Shown here: one piece after another, positions 1 through 6,673 of the stretch
How the letters are laid out: each line of letters begins with the position of its first letter
How positions within the stretch are numbered: position 1 is the first letter of the stretch
Assembly (NCBI GenBank): GCA_037200975.1
Contig: JBBCGI010000001.1
Coordinates: 3,061,001 to 3,125,000 of the forward strand
Length of the DNA stretch: 64,000 nt
Reading direction: 5' to 3'
Source of the DNA: Pseudomonadota bacterium
GTDB taxonomy: Bacteria; Pseudomonadota; Gammaproteobacteria; Steroidobacterales; Steroidobacteraceae
Made by a program: the position numbers and the translations under genes
The notes under the pieces: generated by a model
Database searches by the model: none
What the model was told of the DNA's origin: nothing
What the model saw: the letters and a program-made list of their open reading frames with translations, nothing else

Positions 1-28
1 AGCCATGACGTTGGGTTACAAGTGCGGC

Positions 29-742
29 TCATCGAGGCTTCGCGGCCGCCGTTTCGCGCGCCGCTCTTTCGATGAACGCCGCGACCTCCTTCGGTCTGGA
101 CACGTAGACCGCGTGGCTTGCGGCAATTTCCTGCACCACGGAGCCGGCGCGCGCAGCCATGGCGTGTTGCGCGGGCGTGGGGATCATGAGATCGCGCGTC
201 GTGACCAGGTACCAGCTCGGCTTCGACTTCCATGCGGGCGTGGAGATCGGATCTCCCAATGCCTGCACACTCCACGGAACTTGCGAGTTCGCCATGAACG
301 CCGCCTTGTCCGGCGCCACGTCGCCCGCGAAACTCTCCGCGAACTTTTTCTTGTCGAGATAGAAGAAGCCATCCTGCGGCGGCAGGATCGGAGGCACGAC
401 GGCGCCGGGCGCCGGATCCTTGATGAGGGAGCCGACCGATTCGCCCGCATCCGGTACGAACGCGGCGATGTACACGAGACCGGCCACTTTCGGATCGTTG
501 CCGGCCTCGGTGATCACATTCCCGCCGTAAGAGTGCCCGACGAGTATGACGGGCGAAGTCTGCGCAGCCACTGCCTGCCGGGTGAGGAGCACGTCGGTGG
601 CCAGCGAAGTAGTTGGGTTCTGGACGACGCTGACCTCATACCCGTCTTTCTTCAGTATTCGGTAAACGTCTTCCCATCCGGAGCCGTCGGCGAACCCGCC
701 ATGGACCAGGACGATGGATACAAGAGCCGTGAGCGTGGACAT
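29..742 (-). CDS. Alpha/beta-fold hydrolase
   Basis: A 237-residue alpha/beta hydrolase of the small esterase type that acts on ester or related bonds; the substrate is unknown. An early HGG segment fits the oxyanion hole, and the nucleophile elbow reads GHSYGG. A late SHAVYVSRP stretch supplies the likely catalytic histidine. The ATG has a GGGAGA ribosome site about 6 bases upstream. It is divergent from the AraC-type gene at 871, so that regulator may control it (inference). There is no convincing signal peptide, so it is probably cytoplasmic. The family is clear; the exact function is not. Confidence 0.88.
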   Translation of the reverse strand: MSTLTALVSIVLVHGGFADGSGWEDVYRILKKDGYEVSVVQNPTTSLATDVLLTRQAVAAQTSPVILVGHSYGGNVITEAGNDPKVAGLVYIAAFVPDAGESVGSLIKDPAPGAVVPPILPPQDGFFYLDKKKFAESFAGDVAPDKAAFMANSQVPWSVQALGDPISTPAWKSKPSWYLVTTRDLMIPTPAQHAMAARAGSVVQEIAASHAVYVSRPKEVAAFIERAARETAAAKPR

Positions 743-870
743 TGGAATCTCCCGTGGATTGCAGGTTCACCTCGAACCTTCGATTCAATGCTGTCGCGGC
801 CAACACGCCCGCAATATCCATTTCCCGCGCCGCTATCCTCTTTTCGCAGTGGATTCACAGGGAAGATCCG

Positions 871-1842
871 GTGACCACGACGCCGCAGATCCGTTTGCGA
901 AGTTTCGACCTTGAAAACCTTGCGCAAGCCGTGGGCCGGGTCTACTGCCCCCACAAGACGCAATTCAAACGTACGAGAGGCGCCGTCCCGGGCGTCTTCG
1001 GCATCCGCCAGCCCGGACTGCAGCCCGTGGTCGATCTGCGGTACGGCGCACGCGCAAAGGTCGACGCAGGTGAGTTTCCGCGCTTGATGCTGATGCGGAC
1101 CTGCATCGAAGGGGGAGGAGTCGCCACCCAGCAGGGCGTGACCGTCGCACTCCGCCCGGGTGAGACGCTGCCGATGTCCGCGGATCTGCGGACACACGTG
1201 GAGCTCGATGCACACTTCGCTCAACGCTCGGTGAAACTCGACATCGATCGGGTCGAAGAGCACTGCGCCCGCATCCTCAATCGCCCGCTCGACCGCGGAC
1301 TGCGTTTCGAGTTGCGGCCGTTTTCACCGTCGCTGGAAAAGGCCTGGACCGAAGCGGTCGGGCTGGTCGTCAGATACGCGAACATGAATCTGGTTTTGCC
1401 GGCAGCGTCGGCGGCCAGCCTCGACGAATTCATGATTTCCCTCGTGCTGAATCAGCACCGGCACAACTACACGGACGAATTCGACGCGCGACCGCGGGTG
1501 TTGCCGCCGCGCCTGATCCGTGAGGCCGAGCAGCTGATGAGGACTGCCTCCAGCCAGCTGACCGTGAGCCGGATCGCGGCACACCTGGGTGTGAGCCTTC
1601 GCAGTCTCGAAGCCGGGTTTCGGGAACATCGCCGCACGACACCGCTGCGACATTTGCGCTCGATCCGGCTCGACAAAGTGCGCGAAATGCTGCTCTCGCC
1701 GCGCCCATCGACCACGGTTACCTCCGCTGCGCTCGAGTGCGGGTTCGTGCACCTGTCGAGATTCAGTGGCTACTACAGAGGGGCTTTTGGAGAGTCGCCC
1801 GCGCAGACGCTTCGCAGGCACCGCGATTCGGGCGCGCGATAA
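871..1842 (+). CDS. AraC family transcriptional regulator
   Basis: A 323-residue regulator with an N-terminal ligand-sensing half (about 1-200) and a C-terminal double helix-turn-helix (about 215-320). The first helix-turn-helix is marked by LTVSRIAAHLGVSLRSLEAGF and the end by GESPAQTLRRHR. I chose the GTG at 871 because GGGAAG lies just upstream and the protein then has the usual AraC length; an in-frame ATG at 742 would add 43 residues of poor sequence. It is transcribed away from the hydrolase at 29-742, the classic arrangement for a regulator and its target. The effector is unknown. Confidence 0.88.
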   Translation: MTTTPQIRLRSFDLENLAQAVGRVYCPHKTQFKRTRGAVPGVFGIRQPGLQPVVDLRYGARAKVDAGEFPRLMLMRTCIEGGGVATQQGVTVALRPGETLPMSADLRTHVELDAHFAQRSVKLDIDRVEEHCARILNRPLDRGLRFELRPFSPSLEKAWTEAVGLVVRYANMNLVLPAASAASLDEFMISLVLNQHRHNYTDEFDARPRVLPPRLIREAEQLMRTASSQLTVSRIAAHLGVSLRSLEAGFREHRRTTPLRHLRSIRLDKVREMLLSPRPSTTVTSAALECGFVHLSRFSGYYRGAFGESPAQTLRRHRDSGAR

Positions 1843-1977
1843 GGACGCCGGCGCTCGCACAGGATTCCGCCTGCACCACGAGTCGGCCGTGTCTGACGGC
1901 GCGGTCACCCGGGGCGAACTGCATCATAGGACCGCTCCGATCGGGGCACCCTGCAAGGCAGCGACCCTGGAGATACT

Positions 1978-2847
1978 TTGGCGACCACGGCAATCGAATT
2001 GAGCGCGCGCGCGCAGCGCCTGCAGAATGCATGCGAGCCGCGGGACCAGATCACTCCGGTCGATTCTGCGGTAGGTGTCGGGACGGCGCGCAAGGGCGCC
2101 CGCCAGCGCCTCTGGGCGTTTGCCACCGGTGTGGTCCGCAATCGTCCGCGAGTCCGGTCTCTCATCGACGTCGCGCGTTTCCTGGCGCGCTCGACCGGCG
2201 GCGATGTCTGCAACTGCACCCTGTGCGGCAAGACCGGCAGATTTCTTCCCATGGGATCGCCACCACGCAACAACGCGGGTTGCCCCGGTTGCGCCTCGAT
2301 GGAGCGCCACCGCTTGTTCGGTCTCTATCTACAACAGCACCCCGAAGTCGTCGCCGGCAAACTGGTGCTCCATTTCGCGCCGGAACGGCCGGTCGCCAGC
2401 GCGGTGCGCGCAGCCCGGCCCGAGCTCTACCGCACGGCGGATATCGAAGTGGGGCGCGCGGACTTGCAATTGTCGCTGGAAAAGATCGGCCTTCCCGACG
2501 AAAGCGTCGACGTCGTCATCGCGAGCCACATCCTCGAACACGTCGACGACAAGCTGGCGCTGTCCGAACTGCGCCGCATCCTGTCGCCGGGCGGAAAAGC
2601 CATCGTCATGGTGCCGATCGTCGAAGGTTGGGACGAGACCTATGAGAATGACGCGGTGAAAACCAACGCGGAGCGCGCGCGTCACTTCGGCCAGGAAGAT
2701 CATGTCCGGGTCTACGGCCGCGACTTGCGGGAACGCATCGCGGCGTCCGGCCTGACGCTGACGGAGTTCACCGCGTCCGCGCAGGACTGCCTCAACCACG
2801 GCATCCAGCGGGGTGAGAAAATATTCATCGCGAGCAAACCTGCCTAG
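1978..2847 (+). CDS. SAM-dependent methyltransferase with N-terminal Cys4 knuckle
   Basis: A 289-residue class I methyltransferase. Residues about 78-110 hold CNCTLCG and CPGC, two CxxC-type pairs that look like a zinc knuckle. The Rossmann part follows, with LHFAPE in place of the usual glycine-rich motif I, DVVIASHILEHV as the post-motif region and LRRILSPGGKAI later. The TTG start is supported by GGAG five bases upstream; no ATG fits. The substrate cannot be told from the sequence. The DUF6445-type gene follows after 54 bases on the same strand and may be co-transcribed. Confidence 0.78.
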   Translation: MATTAIELSARAQRLQNACEPRDQITPVDSAVGVGTARKGARQRLWAFATGVVRNRPRVRSLIDVARFLARSTGGDVCNCTLCGKTGRFLPMGSPPRNNAGCPGCASMERHRLFGLYLQQHPEVVAGKLVLHFAPERPVASAVRAARPELYRTADIEVGRADLQLSLEKIGLPDESVDVVIASHILEHVDDKLALSELRRILSPGGKAIVMVPIVEGWDETYENDAVKTNAERARHFGQEDHVRVYGRDLRERIAASGLTLTEFTASAQDCLNHGIQRGEKIFIASKPA

Positions 2848-2901
2848 CCAGCATCGGCCGACACCGCGCGCCCGCGACCGGCGACGCGGTAAAGTTCGCG
2901 G

Positions 2902-3594
2902 GTGGATATTCACCGCGACATCACCATCCGCTCCCGCACGATCGGCAACGAACGCGCGCCGCTGCTCGTGATCGACAATCTCCTCGCCGATGCCGATGAA
3001 CTGGTGCACATCGCCACGCAGGAAAAATTCACCGCCCAATCGCGTTATTACCCCGGCATCCGCACCGCCGCTCCACAGGCCTACCAGGATCTGCTGGCGG
3101 CGCGGTTGGCGGACACGCTCGCCCAACATTTCGATCTTGCCGGCGGCCGCGTGGTTTTTTCACTCTGTCACTTCTCGCTGGTCACCACGCCGCCCGGGCA
3201 GCTCGAGATTCCGCAGCGCATTCCGCATGTCGATTCCCTCTCGCGCGGCGGCCTCGCATCGATCCACTATCTATTCAAGCAGCCGTTCGGCGGCACGGCT
3301 TTCTACCGGCACCGCAAGACGGGTTTCGAATACATCGACGAGTCGCGCAATGAAACCTACCTGCGCTCGTTACGCGACGAGAACCTGCGGCCACAGATCG
3401 CAGGCCCGGGTTACATCAATGGCGATACCGCGCTGTTCGAGCAGGTCGCGCGAGAGGATGGGGTGTTCAATCGCATGCTGGTCTATCGCCGCAATTCGCT
3501 GCACTCGGGATGCATCGACGAACGCTTCGTTCCGGATCCCGATCCGCGGACCGGCCGGCTCTCGATCAACAGCTTCCTGGACCTCGTGTCCTAG
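2902..3594 (+). CDS. DUF6445-type protein, 2OG-Fe oxygenase-like
   Basis: A 230-residue protein resembling the DUF6445 family, which in other genomes often sits with tryptophan-halogenase-like and TonB-receptor genes (established, recalled). Internally there is IPHVDS, an HxD-type metal pair, and LHSG near residue 197, spaced as in iron/2-oxoglutarate oxygenases. That supports an oxygenase-like fold, but activity is not proven. The GTG start at 2902 is the only sensible start. It follows the methyltransferase gene. The family name is given with moderate confidence. Confidence 0.68.
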   Translation: MDIHRDITIRSRTIGNERAPLLVIDNLLADADELVHIATQEKFTAQSRYYPGIRTAAPQAYQDLLAARLADTLAQHFDLAGGRVVFSLCHFSLVTTPPGQLEIPQRIPHVDSLSRGGLASIHYLFKQPFGGTAFYRHRKTGFEYIDESRNETYLRSLRDENLRPQIAGPGYINGDTALFEQVAREDGVFNRMLVYRRNSLHSGCIDERFVPDPDPRTGRLSINSFLDLVS

Positions 3595-3647
3595 GTGAAA
3601 ACCGATCCTCCCTTCCGGTTCCACGTGCGCACAGGTAGCCTCGCTAC

Positions 3648-4751
3648 ATGAGCGCAACGCTTGCAGTCCTGATCGGTGGAATTCTGTTGGGAATCGTCGG
3701 CGTGGTGATCTGGGTGCGAGCGACGCGCGAGAAACCCGCAAAACCCGACCCGATCGCAGCCACGACGGGCGCGAACCGCTCTCTGACCGGCACGCGGCCC
3801 ATCGGCGGCATCGCGGCCTTCGACTGGGACGAGGCATTGCGGCGCTTCGTCGCATACGCGCTCGACGACGCGCCGCGCGAAGCGCTGAGCAAGACGCCGG
3901 ATCCCGCGCATGCGCCGGTCTTCAAGGCCGTGCAGCAGATTCTCGAGAAGATCGAAGCACGGCCCGAATACATCCCGCGCCGTCCGTCGCTGCTGCCAAA
4001 GCTGCTCTCGACCGTGAACGACGCCGATGCGACCATGGCCGAGATGTCCCGCATCATCGCGCAGGATCCGGCGCTCACCGGCAACCTGCTGCGCATCGCG
4101 AACAGCCCGATCTATCGCACCAACAACCTGCCCATCGAGAGTATCGATCGCGCCGTGACCGTGGTCGGAGTGCAGGGCATCCGCTCGATCATCGCCACCG
4201 CGTTGCTGCAGCCTTTGATGGCCGCGGGCGCCGGCAGCTTCAGCAAATTTCCCGAGCTCGTCTGGGAACACACGTTGTATGCGGCAACCACCGCGGAAAC
4301 TCACGCGACACAAATCGAGAACGCCGAGCCGTTCGTCTCGCAGCTGGTCGGCTTGTTATACGGACTCTCCGCCATCGTCGTGTTCCGCATCGTGCGCGAT
4401 CAATTTGCCGCGCAACCGCAGCTGACTCCGGATCCGGGCAGCGTCGCGCGCCTGCTCGAAACCTGGGTCGCTCCGACCGCGGGACGTATTGCCGCCAGCT
4501 GGGAGCTGTCGCAACGCGTGCAATACGCGCTCGAGAGTCAGACGCTCGCCGCCGAGCTCCAGATGGAAAATTCGCTGGGCCGCTCGCTCAAATTTGGCCG
4601 CGTCGCCGCCTCGGTGATCGTCCTGTGCCGCGTGGGACGCCTGACCGAGGCGGAGGCCCGCGCGATCGTCGTGTCGGGCGAGAACCGCCGCTCCCAGGTT
4701 GAGAAGCTGTGGGAACGTTTTGCCACGGCTTACCTCAAGCCCAGGGAATGA
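3648..4751 (+). CDS. Membrane-anchored HDOD domain protein
   Basis: A 367-residue signalling protein. Residues about 4-23 form one hydrophobic membrane anchor, followed by a polar linker and an HDOD domain from roughly 105 to 310. Diagnostic parts are RRPSLLPKLLSTVNDADAT, a QDPALTGNLLRIANSP segment and DRAVTVVGVQGIRS. HDOD proteins are non-catalytic relatives of HD phosphohydrolases and usually act in cyclic-di-GMP or stress signalling. It stands alone between the DUF6445 gene and a terminator at 4902. Its partner is unknown. Confidence 0.88.
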   Translation: MSATLAVLIGGILLGIVGVVIWVRATREKPAKPDPIAATTGANRSLTGTRPIGGIAAFDWDEALRRFVAYALDDAPREALSKTPDPAHAPVFKAVQQILEKIEARPEYIPRRPSLLPKLLSTVNDADATMAEMSRIIAQDPALTGNLLRIANSPIYRTNNLPIESIDRAVTVVGVQGIRSIIATALLQPLMAAGAGSFSKFPELVWEHTLYAATTAETHATQIENAEPFVSQLVGLLYGLSAIVVFRIVRDQFAAQPQLTPDPGSVARLLETWVAPTAGRIAASWELSQRVQYALESQTLAAELQMENSLGRSLKFGRVAASVIVLCRVGRLTEAEARAIVVSGENRRSQVEKLWERFATAYLKPRE

Positions 4752-4901
4752 GGTCCCGTCAACCCCCGGCCGCGCAATAAATCCGGCTTAAGGGTGGGAG
4801 AAAACGCGCCGTCGTGACACAGAGTCTTTGTGGCGCCCGGAACCCTACTGGGAGCCACACATGAGAATGTGCGGAACAAGACCCCCGTGTCCGCGCGACT
4901 A

Positions 4902-4930
4902 AGAGCCCCGCTCAGGCGGGGCTCTTTTTT
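4902..4930 (+). terminator. Rho-independent terminator
   Basis: A perfect 10-bp stem, AGAGCCCCGC with GCGGGGCTCT, around a TCAG loop, followed by a T run. It lies 150 bases after the HDOD stop codon. The intervening 4752-4901 stretch has no protein gene but contains an imperfect hairpin at 4830-4858 (GTGGC and CCC paired with GGG and GCCAC) and several GGA triplets. The terminator may therefore end a small RNA instead of, or as well as, the HDOD transcript. Confidence 0.85.
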
Positions 4931-4992
4931 TGGGGGGAAAACTTCGGGCCGGGCTCACGGTAAGCTCGCGCCGCTTTCAGGAGGACAGCTTT

Positions 4993-5067
4993 TTGAACCC
5001 GGATATCCAGGCCCCGGTGATTGTGTGGCTGCCATTCGAGCGCTCACGATTTGGCGACCCGTCCTGA
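4993..5067 (+). other. Short ORF (24 codons) overlapping the GNAT gene start
   Basis: A TTG at 4993 lies eight bases after a perfect AGGAGG (4979-4984) and opens a 24-codon frame ending in TGA at 5065. It overlaps the start of the acetyltransferase gene in another frame. It could be a leader peptide that couples translation, or the good ribosome site may serve a frameshifted N-terminus of the acetyltransferase. The peptide matches no family I know. Confidence 0.3.
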
Positions 5068-5596
5068 GTTCGAATCGCCGCGCCTGACGCTGCGCCGCCT
5101 GGAGTTTTCAGACGCGCCGTTCGTCGTCGAGCTGCTGAACCAGCCGTCGTTCATCAAGAACATCGGCGATCGTGGTGTGCGTTCCATCGAGGATGCGTAC
5201 GGGTACCTGCGCACCGGTCCGATGGCGATGTATGAGCGGCTCGGCCTGGGGCTCCTGCATGTCTCGCGCAAGTCGGATGGTGCCGCGATCGGCATGTGCG
5301 GGCTGCTCCAGCGCGACATCCTGCCGGACGTGGATCTCGGGTACGCCTTCCTGCCCGCTTACTGGGGCGGGGGATTTGCCTTCGAGGCGGCGCAGGCCAC
5401 GCTGCGGCACGGTGCGCGGGAATTGGGCCTCAAACGCGTCATTGGCGTCGTTTTACCGGGCAATGAGCCCTCGATCCGCGTGCTCGAGAAGTTAGGCATG
5501 CGGTTCGAACGCATGTATCCCATGTACCCCGACGAGCCCGAGGTGCGGCTGTATGGAATAGACCTGGGTGGGCAGCGGGCCGTCAGCGGCGAGTGA
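5051..5596 (+). CDS. GNAT family N-acetyltransferase (RimJ/RimL-like)
   Basis: About 181 residues in the RimJ/RimL-like branch of GNAT acetyltransferases, which transfer acetyl from acetyl-CoA to an amine; the acceptor is unknown. Family marks are SPRLTLRRLEFSDAPFV at the start, DVDLGYAFLPAYWGGGFAFEA in the CoA-binding region and GNEPSIRVLEKLGMRF near the end. The start is uncertain: TTG at 5051 gives the usual short N-terminus and TTG at 5021 adds ten residues. The 3' end overlaps the convergent beta-helix gene by 14 bases. Confidence 0.85.
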   Translation: MATRPEFESPRLTLRRLEFSDAPFVVELLNQPSFIKNIGDRGVRSIEDAYGYLRTGPMAMYERLGLGLLHVSRKSDGAAIGMCGLLQRDILPDVDLGYAFLPAYWGGGFAFEAAQATLRHGARELGLKRVIGVVLPGNEPSIRVLEKLGMRFERMYPMYPDEPEVRLYGIDLGGQRAVSGE

Positions 5597-6239
5597 CCTT
5601 GTCACCGATGATCTTGCCGATTTTCGCGCCGTTATCGACGCGCAGTTCGACCGGCCGTTCGAAGCGCAGATCTCCTTCCACCACGCATGTCGCGCAGATG
5701 TGGACCTTCACCGGATCGCCATGATCCTTGCCCCAGTCGCCGGTCGGCTTCTTTACCAGGATGTCGCCGCGCACGCGGGCGCCGTCGGTCAGGTCGATGT
5801 CGCCGTTGACAGTCGTCACCGTGCCGCCCACCTCCGCGCCGTGGAGCTCGATCTCCCCGGAGACCGTCGAAACCGCGCCGCCGACCCGGCTGCGATTCGC
5901 GATCTGGATTTCGCCGTTGACGGTCGATGCCTCGCGCGCGACGGTGGCGCCTGCGCCGATCTCGAGCGAGCCATTGACCGTGTTGAGGTTTCCGACCTTG
6001 GCATCGCGTTCGATGACGATTTCGCCGTTGACGGTATGCGCGGTTTCCACCGTCGCCCCGCTCCTCACGAGCACGTCACCGTTGACGGTGTTGACACTGT
6101 CGTAGGTCTGGCCGGCGGCGGCCTCCACCGAATCGTTGATCGCCGTGACGTTGCGGGAGTCCTTGGCGAAGGAAGCGCCGTTGCCCGCCCAGGCGACGAA
6201 GGCGATGAAAGCAACGGTGGCGAGAGTGGCGAATTTCAT
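5583..6239 (-). CDS. Exported TVNG-repeat beta-helix protein
   Basis: A 218-residue protein with a signal peptide (about 1-25, cleavage after SFA) and seven or so short repeats, each containing TVNG or a close variant (NTVNGDV, HTVNGEI, NTVNGSL, STVNGEI, STVSGEI, TTVNGDI). The period is about 18 residues and the pattern predicts a parallel beta-helix, as in bactofilin and DUF4097-like proteins. The ATG at 6239 is preceded by AGGA; the longer open frame upstream has no signal. The mature protein should be periplasmic or surface exposed. Two cysteines in ICATCV may form a disulfide. The role is unknown. Confidence 0.82.
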   Translation of the reverse strand: MKFATLATVAFIAFVAWAGNGASFAKDSRNVTAINDSVEAAAGQTYDSVNTVNGDVLVRSGATVETAHTVNGEIVIERDAKVGNLNTVNGSLEIGAGATVAREASTVNGEIQIANRSRVGGAVSTVSGEIELHGAEVGGTVTTVNGDIDLTDGARVRGDILVKKPTGDWGKDHGDPVKVHICATCVVEGDLRFERPVELRVDNGAKIGKIIGDKVTRR

Positions 6240-6320
6240 GGCGGCATCCTGGTGCGCAGTTGATCGATGCACGAATAGATGTCGCGAGCGCCCCAGGGGT
6301 TGCAATCCGCGACGCGGAAA

Positions 6321-6346
6321 AAAAGAAGCCCCGCTTGCGCGGGGCT
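6321..6346 (-). terminator. Rho-independent terminator, leftward
   Basis: Stem AGCCCCGC / GCGGGGCT with a four-base loop and, on the minus strand, a run of about seven T bases after it. No annotated minus-strand protein gene ends here. It would terminate a leftward transcript from the 6347-6670 gap, which is the basis for the small RNA proposed there. Confidence 0.75.
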
Positions 6347-6540
6347 CATTGGTCGCTTGCTTGCTTGCTTGTTTGTGGAGGAGTGTTTTCGCTCTTCTTG
6401 TTCTTATCTCGTGCGGTCTTTGTCGAGCCGCTTGGGATAAGAGAGAGCAAGCCCTGTGCCAGAGAAATCTGACATGACAATGGCTGGCCAATCGTCTGGG
6501 CGGAGGCCCGGGCGACGCAAAGTTCCACATTGGGCAATAT
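6347..6540 (-). ncRNA. Candidate small RNA or 63-aa ORF
   Basis: The 6240-6673 gap holds no recognised gene. On the minus strand the stretch before the terminator at 6321 carries an ACTCCTCC anti-ribosome-site motif (plus-strand 6376-6384) in an unpaired A/C-rich region, then the terminator with its U tail, which is the look of an Hfq-type small RNA. A 63-codon frame (6346-6537) also exists here but resembles no protein and has a lysine/serine-rich, low-complexity end. No clear promoter was found. Confidence 0.3.
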
Positions 6541-6673
6541 GTCACGTCGATGGAAGGCACCCTGCTGTCAAAATCTTCGACGCAAGGTCCGGGGCAGGGC
6601 ACGACATAACACTCGCCCGTTGACCGGAAGTCGATTTGAGATCAACCGGTTGCATACGAGACAGCGAGTGTAA

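Noticed and set aside
6354..6374. Short CTTG tandem repeat
   Set aside because: Only about four units; too short to be a meaningful repeat and it lies within the candidate small RNA region.
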